In this document: positions 25,134 to 34,100 of the stretch, piece by piece
Layout of the letters: every line of letters begins with the position of its first letter
Position numbering within the stretch: position 1 is the first letter of the stretch
Assembly: GCA_018659605.1 (NCBI GenBank)
Contig: JABJMA010000057.1
Span: forward strand, 1 to 35,241
Direction: 5' to 3'
Length of the DNA stretch: 35,241 nucleotides
From: Rickettsiales bacterium
GTDB taxonomy: Bacteria; Pseudomonadota; Alphaproteobacteria; Rickettsiales; JABIRX01
Notes under the pieces: model-generated
Seen by the model: only the letters and a program-made list of their open reading frames with translations
What the model was told of the DNA's origin: nothing
Database searches by the model: none
Program-made: the position numbers and the translations under genes

Positions 25134-25847
25134 ATGATTAAAAAAGAATCTCACCTACCCTTTGTCAATCTGTTACCTAATATTGTCACCTTAATTGGTA
25201 TGACTATTGGACTAACATCAATAAGATACGCCTTAGATCAAAAATGGGAAAATGCTGTTGGGCTAATTGTCATCTCAGCCTTTATTGACGGCTTAGATGG
25301 TAGGCTAGCGAGGGCTTTAAACGCCTCAAGCAAATTTGGTGCTGCTCTTGACTCGCTAGCTGACTTCTTAAATTTTGGTATAGCTCCAGCTATCTTATTA
25401 TATCTTTGGTCATTAACTAACATTCCAATAAAGGGGGTTGGCTGGGCAGTAACTACATTAATCATAGTGTGTTGTGCCTTTCGTCTAGCTAGATTTAATA
25501 GTGATGAGGCTATAGAGAATACCTTTAAAGGTATTTCTGCTCCATGTGGTGGAGGATTGCTCTTAGTGCCAATTATGCTCTCATTTAATGACATTCCATT
25601 TACCATAACGACACCAATGACTGCTTGTTATGCAATAACTATTGCTATTATGATGGCAGGTAATCTAGCAACCATTTCCATTAAGAGCTTTCAAATACCC
25701 AGTAAATTCTTTGTCCCTACTCTAATTATATTTGCAATTTTCTTCGCTATATTAGTTATTCGACCATGGATATGTCTACCTTTAATTGGTCTATTATATA
25801 TTCTTTCGATTCCAATTACAGTTTTCTTATATAGAGATAAAAGCTAA
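25134..25847 (+). CDS. pssA: CDP-diacylglycerol-serine O-phosphatidyltransferase PssA
   Basis: A 237-aa membrane enzyme of the CDP-alcohol phosphatidyltransferase family. It joins CDP-diacylglycerol and serine to give phosphatidylserine, which Psd then decarboxylates. The catalytic motif DG-x2-AR-x8-G-x3-D-x3-D is visible as DGLDGRLARALNASSKFGAA followed by LDSLADF. About eight membrane segments are present, and CCAFRLARFN is another family block. The psd-pssA pairing is common in proteobacteria. aroQ starts 4 nt after its stop. Confidence 0.96.
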   Translation: MIKKESHLPFVNLLPNIVTLIGMTIGLTSIRYALDQKWENAVGLIVISAFIDGLDGRLARALNASSKFGAALDSLADFLNFGIAPAILLYLWSLTNIPIKGVGWAVTTLIIVCCAFRLARFNSDEAIENTFKGISAPCGGGLLLVPIMLSFNDIPFTITTPMTACYAITIAIMMAGNLATISIKSFQIPSKFFVPTLIIFAIFFAILVIRPWICLPLIGLLYILSIPITVFLYRDKS

Positions 25848-25851
25848 GTAT

Positions 25852-26295
25852 ATGATAAAATCCCTTTTAATAAATGGCCCTAATCTAAACTTACTGGAGC
25901 TCCGTGAAACTGAGCATTACCAGAATATTAGCCTAAGTGAGATTGAGTTAAATACTAAGCAATACGCGCTAAAGAATGATATTAATTTAGTTGCGAAACA
26001 GTCTAATCATGAAGGTGAAATAATTGAGTTTATTCATGATGCGGTTAGATCAAATTATTACAAGGCTATTATCATTAATGCTGGAGCCTACACTCATACT
26101 TCTATAGCGATATTAGACGCACTTAAAATATTTAAAGGTCTTGTTATAGAGGTTCATTTATCAGACATAACAAAACGAGAAGAGTTTAGAAAGAATTCAT
26201 ATATTAGCTTACGCGCTGATCAAATTTTCTTTGGAGAAGGTGCAAAAAGCTATTTAAAAGCAATTGATTATTTAAGAGGTTTAGACAATGTTTAA
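25852..26295 (+). CDS. aroQ: Type II 3-dehydroquinate dehydratase AroQ
   Basis: A 147-aa enzyme from the ATG at 25852, 4 nt after the pssA stop. An open frame from 25786 overlaps pssA and is rejected. Motifs are INGPNLNLLE near the start, NHEGEIIEFIH, NAGAYTHTSIAILDAL and VHLSDITKREEFRKNSYIS. It dehydrates 3-dehydroquinate in the shikimate pathway. The lid region is unusual: where the family has LGxREPxxYG this protein has LELRETEHYQN, keeping the Arg and Tyr but losing the following Gly. It is the only shikimate gene in the window and overlaps fabG by 8 nt. Confidence 0.93.
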   Translation: MIKSLLINGPNLNLLELRETEHYQNISLSEIELNTKQYALKNDINLVAKQSNHEGEIIEFIHDAVRSNYYKAIIINAGAYTHTSIAILDALKIFKGLVIEVHLSDITKREEFRKNSYISLRADQIFFGEGAKSYLKAIDYLRGLDNV

Positions 26296-27019
26296 TTTTT
26301 CAGGAAAGAATGTACTAATTACAGGTGCTACAGGCGGTATTGGCAAGGCGTTATGCAAAGCATTTTTAGATAATGGTTGCAAGATTTCACTTGTCGGCAC
26401 CTCTGATGAGAAACTAAACCACTTCATCAATAGTGAATTAGATGCATCTAGATGCACGGCATATAGCTGTGACTTTATGGATAAAGAGGCCGTTAAAACA
26501 TTAGCAAAAAGACTAACCGACTCCATAGATATAGTAATTAATAATGCTGGTATTACACGCGACAACTTATCAATGCTGATGTCGGATGATGAATGGGAAT
26601 CTGTTATTAATGTTAATTTAAACTCTGCTTTCTACTTAATAAAAAGTCTTATTCGACCAATGATGAAAAAAAGACATGGGCGTATTATCAATATAACTTC
26701 GATTGTTGGTCATTCCGGCAATCCTGGTCAAGCAAATTACTGCGCTTCAAAAGCAGCTATTTTAGGCATGAGTAAATCACTCGCTATCGAACTAGCTGCC
26801 AGGAACATTACTGTTAACTGTATCGCACCAGGATTCATTCAAACAGCTATGACAGATAAATTAAACGAAGAACAAACCAGCTCAATCTTAAAGAATATAC
26901 CAAATGGAAAATTAGGATCTACAGAGAATATTGCAGCCGGTGCATTATACCTAGCAAGTGATGAAGCAAGCTATATTACGGGCCAAACATTACATATTAA
27001 TGGTGGCCTATATATGTAG
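26288..27019 (+). CDS. fabG: 3-oxoacyl-ACP reductase FabG
   Basis: A 243-aa short-chain dehydrogenase, the first reductase of each fatty-acid elongation round. It has the NADP-binding glycine motif TGATGGIG, the block NNAGITRDNLSMLMSDDEW, catalytic Ser in NITSIVGHSGNPGQANYCAS with the Tyr and the following Lys (YCASKA), and the C-terminal IAAGALYLASDEASYITGQT. Length is normal. The start overlaps aroQ by 8 nt. It precedes acpP and fabF, matching the usual fabG-acpP-fabF order. Confidence 0.97.
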   Translation: MFNFSGKNVLITGATGGIGKALCKAFLDNGCKISLVGTSDEKLNHFINSELDASRCTAYSCDFMDKEAVKTLAKRLTDSIDIVINNAGITRDNLSMLMSDDEWESVINVNLNSAFYLIKSLIRPMMKKRHGRIINITSIVGHSGNPGQANYCASKAAILGMSKSLAIELAARNITVNCIAPGFIQTAMTDKLNEEQTSSILKNIPNGKLGSTENIAAGALYLASDEASYITGQTLHINGGLYM

Positions 27020-27064
27020 AAAGCCTAATATCTATGATAAATACGACTTAATTTAACATATTTA

Positions 27065-27094
27065 TTGTATTTACTGAGGATATATAGATAAATA
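27065..27094 (+). promoter_or_regulatory. Possible promoter for acpP-fabF in the fabG-acpP spacer
   Basis: The 190-bp spacer between fabG and acpP holds TTGTAT (27065-27070) and, after 18 bp, TAAATA (27089-27094). Separate transcription of acpP is expected because ACP is needed in excess over the other enzymes. The match is only fair and the region is AT-rich. Confidence 0.3.
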
Positions 27095-27209
27095 TTTTAT
27101 ATTTCATCTAGCAACAAATAGTTACTTTAAAGAAAGAATTTTATTTTTTCCCTTTAATTTTATAACGATCTGTTTAAGACAGTGTTTTTAATTTTTATAA
27201 GAGTATTCA

Positions 27210-27443
27210 ATGAGCGAAACATTACAAAAGGTCACAAATATTGTTTCTGAGAACCTTGGAGTAGAGACAGCTAAAATTCAAGAATCATCAAATTTTGTTG
27301 AAGATCTTGGTGCCGATAGTTTAGATCAAGTTGAACTTGTGATGGCGTTTGAAGAGGAATTTGGTATTGAAATTCCTGATGATGCTATTGAAAAAATCAA
27401 AACTGTAGCTGACGCCGTTAGCCATATTGATAGCACTAAATAA
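27210..27443 (+). CDS. acpP: Acyl carrier protein AcpP
   Basis: A 77-aa acidic protein that carries growing acyl chains on phosphopantetheine. The attachment serine is in [19 protein letters not shown], and the rest ([14 protein letters not shown]) is typical. AAGAG lies before the ATG as a ribosome binding site. It sits between fabG and fabF, 16 nt before the fabF start. Confidence 0.98.
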   Translation: MSETLQKVTNIVSENLGVETAKIQESSNFVEDLGADSLDQVELVMAFEEEFGIEIPDDAIEKIKTVADAVSHIDSTK

Positions 27444-27459
27444 CTAATTCCACTAAAAA

Positions 27460-28722
27460 ATGCGTAGAGTAGTAGTAACTGGATTAGGAGCTGTAACCCC
27501 TCTTGGATCTGACATATCTTCTAATTGGAATAACTTGATGAATATGAAATCAGGTATATCACCTATTACTCAATTTGATGTTTCGGATGTTAATTCAAAG
27601 ATCGCCGGATCAATCCCAAGAGGAACTGGTATTGGCGAATATGATCCAAACAACTTAATGTCAGAAAAGGAGCAACGAAAAGTATCTAATTTCATTTTAT
27701 ATGGAATAGATGCCGCTTCTCAAGCGATTGCAGATGCTGGACTTAATACAACTAACGAAGAAGATCTTAATCGCATAGGTGTTATTATAGGCTCTGGAAT
27801 CGGCGGTATCTACGAGATATATAAAAACACAAAGATTCTTGAAGAAAAGGGGCCTAGACGCATTAGTCCTTTTTTTATTCCCAGTAGCTTGATTAATTTA
27901 GTTTCTGGGCAAGTTTCAATAAAATATGGTTTTAAAGGACCAAATCATTCTGTAGTAACAGCATGCGCGACCGGTACTCATGCTATCGGAGATGCTTTTA
28001 GGATAATAAAATATGGCGATGCAGATGCTATGGTTTCTGGTGGTAGCGAATCCGCATTAACAAAATTAGCTTTATCTGGCTTCGCTTCTGCTAGAGCTTT
28101 ATCAACCAACTATAATGATACACCTGAATTAGCTTCTAGACCATGGGATGAAGGTAGAGATGGCTTTGTTATGGGCGAAGGATCTGGTATAGTTGTTTTA
28201 GAAGAGCTTGAATTTGCTAAAAAACGCGGCGCTAAGATATATGCAGAGATCATTGGTTATGGAATGTCAGGCGATGCATATCATATCACTTCTCCTGCGG
28301 AGAATGGTGATGGTGCATTTAGATGTATGCAAAATACTCTTAATGATGCAAAGGTTAATATTGATCAAGTTGATTATATTAACGCCCATGGAACATCTAC
28401 ACCAATGGGAGATAGAATTGAACTAAACACTGTTGCAAGATTTTTTAGCAAGAGATCTAATAATCTATCAATGAGTTCCACGAAATCTGCAACCGGGCAT
28501 TTATTGGGTGCCGCTGGTGCTATTGAAGCTATCTATACAGTTAAATCTATTTATGAATCTGCCAGACCTGCAACATTGAATTTAAGTAACTCCATTGAAA
28601 ATCATGGTATAAACCTTCAAGCAAACCAAATAGTAGAGAAAGAAACATCATACGCCTTATCTAATTCTTTTGGTTTTGGTGGTACAAATGCTTCATTACT
28701 ATTTAAAAAATTTAATGAATAA
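27460..28722 (+). CDS. fabF: 3-oxoacyl-ACP synthase II FabF
   Basis: A 420-aa condensing enzyme that elongates acyl-ACP with malonyl-ACP. The Cys-His-His triad is visible as TACATGTHAIGD, NAHGTSTPMGD and KSATGHLLGAAGA. The start MRRVVVTGLGAVTPLG and the end SFGFGGTNASLLF are standard. Length is normal. Its last codons overlap the mltG start (AATGAATAA). Confidence 0.98.
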   Translation: MRRVVVTGLGAVTPLGSDISSNWNNLMNMKSGISPITQFDVSDVNSKIAGSIPRGTGIGEYDPNNLMSEKEQRKVSNFILYGIDAASQAIADAGLNTTNEEDLNRIGVIIGSGIGGIYEIYKNTKILEEKGPRRISPFFIPSSLINLVSGQVSIKYGFKGPNHSVVTACATGTHAIGDAFRIIKYGDADAMVSGGSESALTKLALSGFASARALSTNYNDTPELASRPWDEGRDGFVMGEGSGIVVLEELEFAKKRGAKIYAEIIGYGMSGDAYHITSPAENGDGAFRCMQNTLNDAKVNIDQVDYINAHGTSTPMGDRIELNTVARFFSKRSNNLSMSSTKSATGHLLGAAGAIEAIYTVKSIYESARPATLNLSNSIENHGINLQANQIVEKETSYALSNSFGFGGTNASLLFKKFNE

Positions 28723-29704
28723 GCGCTTAATTTTTGGCCTTATATTCGCATCTTCACTTCTTCTTTGTTCTTCAATAATTTATTTATTAAAAAAAGATTT
28801 TTCTATTGAAAAGGATATTATCTTCGAAATAACAGATGGTAGATCAGCAGTATCTATAGTCAAAGATTTGAAAAACCAACAGATTATAAGCTCAAGCCTA
28901 CCCTATATTATATTACTGAAGATTGAAAATAACTTATTTAGTAAAATACAATTTAAATCAGGTGAATATTTAATTTCATCAAATGATAATTTTCTTTCAC
29001 TAATTAAGAAATTTCAAACACATGATGTTTTCTTGCGCAAAATTACTTTCGTAGAAGGAACAACAACTAGTGAATCTATAAATATTATTAATAAAAGCTC
29101 TTATTTATCTGGAGACATTTCCCTAAAACCCAGAGAAGGTTACCTATTTCCTGATACTTATTATTTTGAGAAACACACCTCTAAGGATGATTTGATAAGA
29201 ATCATGCAAACAAAAACCAATGATCTTTTGAATAGTTTTTGGGACAGTTATCATAAAAACATTAGCCTTAAATCAAAAGAAGAAGTCTTGGTTATGGCTT
29301 CTATTATTGAGAAGGAAACTGGAAAAAATGGAGAAAGAGGACAGATTTCGGGAGTATTTTATAATAGATTAGCAAGAAAAATGCGCCTTCAATCTGATCC
29401 AACTGTAATCTATGCAATTACCAATGGCAAATATCAATTAAAACGCCAATTATCCAAAAAAGACCTAAAAAACTCCTCTAAATATAACACCTATAAAATT
29501 AATGGTCTTCCCCCTACTCCAATCACCAACCCTGGATATCAAGCAATCTATGCTGCATTCAACCCTGATAAAACGAATTATTTATATTTTGTATCAGATG
29601 GTAATGGTGGTCATAATTTTTCAACAAATTTAAAAGATCACAACAAGAATGTAACTATCTTACGTAAGATTGAAAAAGATATTCGTAATGAAAAAAAAGA
29701 TTAA
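28715..29704 (+). CDS. mltG: Endolytic murein transglycosylase MltG (YceG-like)
   Basis: A 329-aa protein from the ATG at 28715, which overlaps the end of fabF by 8 nt. An open frame from 28670 lies within fabF and is rejected. One N-terminal membrane anchor (about residues 5-25) is followed by a LysM-like region and the YceG domain with the catalytic Glu in MASIIEKETGKNGERGQ and RKMRLQSDPTVIYA. MltG cuts nascent peptidoglycan strands and sets their length. Its presence means the organism still builds some peptidoglycan. The fabF-mltG order is common in alphaproteobacteria. Confidence 0.95.
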   Translation: MNKRLIFGLIFASSLLLCSSIIYLLKKDFSIEKDIIFEITDGRSAVSIVKDLKNQQIISSSLPYIILLKIENNLFSKIQFKSGEYLISSNDNFLSLIKKFQTHDVFLRKITFVEGTTTSESINIINKSSYLSGDISLKPREGYLFPDTYYFEKHTSKDDLIRIMQTKTNDLLNSFWDSYHKNISLKSKEEVLVMASIIEKETGKNGERGQISGVFYNRLARKMRLQSDPTVIYAITNGKYQLKRQLSKKDLKNSSKYNTYKINGLPPTPITNPGYQAIYAAFNPDKTNYLYFVSDGNGGHNFSTNLKDHNKNVTILRKIEKDIRNEKKD

Positions 29705-29728
29705 AAAAGAATTTTACTATTTATATAG

Positions 29729-30421
29729 ATGAATATTGGCATAATACGTACATTTCTTTTTTACTTATGCTTAACTGGATGGACAATAATAATTGGTATT
29801 GGAATGTTACCTTTAGCCATAATAAATCGGGATTATGCTATATATACAAGCTACATTTGGGCAAAATACTCTATAAAATTAGTAAAACTAATATTAAAAA
29901 TTAATTATCGCCTCCAGGGAGAGGATAATATCCCTATAGGCAACTGTATTATTGCCTCTAACCATCAATCTGCCTGGGAAACAATATTCTTTCTCTATTA
30001 TTTTAAAAATCCTATATTTATTTTAAAAAAAGAGCTATTCTACCTTCCTATTATTGGATTATATTGTAAGCGTATAGGTATGGTTTTCATTGACAGGCAA
30101 AAGCCTCATAATGCAATTAAAAAACTTAAAAAATCTTTTGCAAAAGAGGACGATCGGAAAATTATTATCTTTCCAGAGGGAACCCGTGTTAGTTATATGA
30201 AAAAATCAGCCTTTAAATCTGGCATAACCTTTATATCTAAAAATCTCGGCCTTAGTATTATTCCATCAGCACATAATGCTGGGAAATTTTGGCCTAAGGG
30301 TTTTGGGAGCAAGAGCCCTGGAACGATAAAAATTAAGTTTTTAACACCTATAGCTTATTTTGGTGATAAAAACAATCTTATAAAAACTCTAGAAAATAAT
30401 ATTTATTCCTCTATAGAATAG
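29729..30421 (+). CDS. plsC: 1-acyl-sn-glycerol-3-phosphate acyltransferase PlsC
   Basis: A 230-aa membrane-bound acyltransferase that makes phosphatidic acid, the precursor feeding PssA. An N-terminal hydrophobic segment is followed by ASNHQSAWET, where the usual HX4D motif is HX4E, a variant I have seen in other proteobacterial members. The second motif is FPEGTRVS. Length is normal. It starts 24 nt after mltG and probably ends the lipid and envelope run. Confidence 0.93.
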   Translation: MNIGIIRTFLFYLCLTGWTIIIGIGMLPLAIINRDYAIYTSYIWAKYSIKLVKLILKINYRLQGEDNIPIGNCIIASNHQSAWETIFFLYYFKNPIFILKKELFYLPIIGLYCKRIGMVFIDRQKPHNAIKKLKKSFAKEDDRKIIIFPEGTRVSYMKKSAFKSGITFISKNLGLSIIPSAHNAGKFWPKGFGSKSPGTIKIKFLTPIAYFGDKNNLIKTLENNIYSSIE

Positions 30422-30427
30422 TACTCT

Positions 30428-30451
30428 TCTTATTATTTTGAGAGAATAAGA
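30428..30451 (+). terminator. Possible terminator after plsC
   Basis: TCTTATT (30428-30434) and AATAAGA (30445-30451) form a 7-bp stem with a 10-nt loop, 7 bp past the plsC stop. A T-run follows about 18 nt later, too far for a classic terminator. The stem is AT-rich and weak. Confidence 0.3.
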
Positions 30452-30518
30452 TTAGACTTAATGTATTATTTTTTTTGATAATTAAATAAACTATATATAA
30501 AAATTACGAGGGTTAAAA

Positions 30519-31019
30519 ATGACTGATAGTACTACAAGCAAAACTTCTGGAGTCTCATTAAATAATGAAATTGAATCTAACCTATCTCACATAAATCTAC
30601 CAAAAGATTTTCACCCATCATTAAGTAGCACCTATATGTGTGACCAATCCTTGAAATTCTTTCAAAACAAGCTTATTGACTGGAAAGGACAGCTTCTTAT
30701 TGAGTTAGATAATACAATCACAGACCTAAAAAACAAACATATGCAAGAGCCTGATGAGAATGATAGAGCTTCTGCAGAAAGTGATACTAGCTTTGAATTA
30801 CGTACACGTGAGAGATATATGAAGCTTATCACTAAAATTGATCAAGCATTAGTGCGTATCGAGAATAAAGAATATGGTTATTGTATTGTTTCTGGAGATG
30901 AGATAGGAATTAAACGTCTAGAAGCTAGGCCTATTGCAACAATGAGTATTGAGGCACAGGAAGAGTATGAAAAAAAGAAGAAGCTAATGAAATCAGTAGA
31001 AGAAGAAGAAGCTTTTTAA
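30519..31019 (+). CDS. dksA: DksA/TraR-family RNA polymerase-binding transcription factor
   Basis: A 166-aa DksA-type protein. It acts in the RNA polymerase secondary channel with ppGpp to adjust rRNA and amino-acid promoters. The coiled-coil region (about 45-120) holds PDENDRASAESDTSFELRTR, and the zinc-finger region reads YGYCIVSGDEIGIKRLEARP. Only one of the four zinc cysteines is left, as is usual in alphaproteobacterial DksA. A clear ribosome binding site (GAGGG) lies 7 nt before the ATG. Codons 71-102 are duplicated at the right edge of the window. Confidence 0.95.
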   Translation: MTDSTTSKTSGVSLNNEIESNLSHINLPKDFHPSLSSTYMCDQSLKFFQNKLIDWKGQLLIELDNTITDLKNKHMQEPDENDRASAESDTSFELRTRERYMKLITKIDQALVRIENKEYGYCIVSGDEIGIKRLEARPIATMSIEAQEEYEKKKKLMKSVEEEEAF

Positions 31020-31128
31020 TTTACTTATCCAAAATAATTGTTATTTATATAAAACTCCTAGATTTTTTATCCCTTAACAGTTATATTTACAATATTGCAC
31101 GATTAATTTCTTCTGATATCATCTATAT

Positions 31129-34100
31129 ATGATTGCGCGTTTTTTATGTTATATTTTTCTTATAACGCTAACCACATTTAGCCATGCATTCTCTGGTTCT
31201 GGCTGCTCTGCATATTTCTATGATTTATGTTGGCAGAATAGATGCGACGAATATATTAGTGTAGATCTAACATCAAATTCTTCATATCCATATGATAGCT
31301 TTTGGAATGATCAAACCAATTCATATGAATGCCCTAGCTCTGGCTGCAAGCTATGTGGTATTAATGCCCTTGGAGAACCAGCTGATGACTGTTTCTCACC
31401 TTTTCCTATATTAAGTCAAATCCCTAATGGAAAATTTAGCCTTTCAACTACCACTACTTTATTATATAGTACATTTGGATTCACAAAATCATGTGGAACC
31501 AAAAATTTCACAGAAATGCCGGTTCTATCAGATGCACTTGATCTACTTGGTATAACGCCACCTAAAGAGGATGGATTTAATGATAGAACAAAAAGAGAAT
31601 TTAAATTCGACAAATCTAATAATCCTTTAGGCAAAGGATCTGAATATATTTATGCAAAAGCTTCTCAGGTTGGCCCTGGTGGTTATTATTTACTCCAACC
31701 AAGAATAAAGATCTATGGAACTGATAAAGTTATTCAATTTTTTATATCACAATGGGGCTGGCATACTCAAGCATTTAGCAACCTAGATGGAACTAGAACT
31801 GAAAACTATTTTCCTTTAGATGATAATTCTTTTAGTACAGAGGGTTTTTCCTTTCAATGGTTGAGATGGCGTCGAATGATTATCTGTGATGATTACAATG
31901 ATCGCAATAAAAATGATGGTAGAAAAGATTGGACCTATACTGCTGACTATAACACTGGTGATGATCGTTATTGTTATATTAAAGTCATGACATGGAACAA
32001 ATTATATGACGTTGTAAAAAATGGTTATGCAAATTGCGACGAGAAAGAATTAAGCGGCCTTACTATTACAAGTTTCAAAGATGCACCCTCAGATTCATTT
32101 AGAGGAATCTGGGATGTTTGTAGGGTTAATGTTGATGAAAATAATGCAAGGGATATTTTAAGTAGCGGTATTATTATACCAAATAAGTCTGGTCAATATA
32201 ATTTCCTCAATCAAATGACAAAATTCCAAGGTGGAAATTACTCAATTGTATCAGAGCCTAGCTTTAGCATCTCAAAATCATCTGATTCGACATTTCTAAC
32301 CCCTGAAGTTAATCTAACTATATCTGGTGGAAATCCAAATGCTGAAAATAGCTCTGAAAACTTTACTATGGGGCTTGGAACTGAAAGCTATAACTATCAA
32401 GATGGTTTTTTTAAATATCAATTATTACTAAATGTTGAAAATAATAATTCTGTAGGCTCTGAGCCTGAATTATGTCTATATGGATGCCTTCTTGATTCGG
32501 GCAGCGAATGCGCTGATTCAGATGAATTATTAGAGGACTTAATCCTTAATGAATCTGATAATGATTTAGTTGAATATAACAAATCTGAATATCTAGTTGA
32601 TGATTGTATTCCTCATAAAACTATTGAAATTGTTGATAGCGTCCAAGATTATAATATCGCAATTACTGGTTTAGGTATAGACTCAAATTACATAGACCCT
32701 AAAATGAAAGTAACTATCTCTAATAGTTTAGACTCCAGTGAAGAGATCAGCCAAATATTTTATCTTAGAAGTTATGAAGATAATAATGGGGACCAAACAG
32801 TATCATATACTAATATTTCAGAATATTCTGATCCTGGAAATGCTCCTAGCTATCAAGTTAGTATTGGTGATCCATATGATTATCCAAAATATGACTTTCT
32901 GAATACAAATAATGCTATGTCTAATAACATTGATATGACCATATATACATATCTAAAAAATAATAATAATCAGAATATTGTAATGCCTTTTCTATTCAAT
33001 AATGCTGTAATTTATGATGAGTCATATCTATTATACGATGTGAGTGATGGGAAAACAAAAATACTCAATCAACCCTGTAGTGAATTTCTTAGGAGTGATG
33101 CCGGATGTTATTTTGATAGCGCTTCTCATGCTACTGAATGCGGAAATCCTACCAGCAGCGATATGTGTTCTGAGGATAGTAAATATTATGGTTTTATCTG
33201 TCTGCATAATCTCTATAATGAATATTTTCATTTTGATGGTTCAAGCGCTGAATTCTATTCAGATGCAATTAAAGATTCTATGTATAGTTATAATAACGAT
33301 TTAATTACTAATGATTATCTAACATATATTAACTCCGCTGAATATAATAATTTAGATCCATTATTTCCAAGTGCCGCTCAAAATCTATGTATACCTAAAT
33401 TTTTTCCTCTAGATACTGATAAAGTTAATTTTAACTATGAGTTAAATACTACTGGTATTGATATTGCTGATATCAATATCAAAATATCTCGTACAGATGG
33501 AAATGTTAGAATGTTTAATGCAGTAGATGTTCCAGATCCTGATTATAGCACAAGTTTTGATTATGCTAATTTTGATATCTCAAGCTTATCTCAGAGTGAT
33601 ATAAATAGTTATTGTAACTTAGCCGCGAATTCCAATAGTACAGACATTAGATATGATTACTATCATAAATTAAATTTTAAGATTTATAATAATTCTGGTT
33701 TTATTTATGTTTGTTATAAACTTTATGATGCTCCAGATTCAACATCACTACCATCAGATTGGGAAATGATGATGGCTTACACTATGGATTATTATAGTGG
33801 TAATATGATATATAGTGATTTCATTAATTTAAATATATGTCCTGATTATAGTGGAACTGATATTGCAGACTTTTTAAGTTGCCCAGTTCAAGCAGCTGCA
33901 CACTATACTCCAGAAGGAGAAGAAATATGGTGTGGCTGTTCCTCAGAATCAGAATGGAATTCATTTTCTACATCAGAAAAAAATGCCGCCTGGTCTAGAT
34001 TAGAAACCAATACAGTCCAATTAAAAGGCCGCTGCATGATGGATGGAAGTTGGAAAATGACAGACTCTAATGCATTTTGCCCAGTATTTTGTGATGAAGA

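Noticed and set aside
25786-25851. 22-residue N-terminal extension of AroQ
   Set aside because: It lies inside pssA in another frame. The family normally starts right before the INGPNLN motif, as from 25852.
28208-28426. 72-codon plus-strand frame inside fabF
   Set aside because: It is a shadow of the fabF reading frame; the fabF catalytic motifs run through it.
30855-30960. Loss of zinc-finger cysteines in DksA as evidence of a broken gene
   Set aside because: Alphaproteobacterial DksA proteins commonly lack most of these cysteines, and the rest of the protein is intact.
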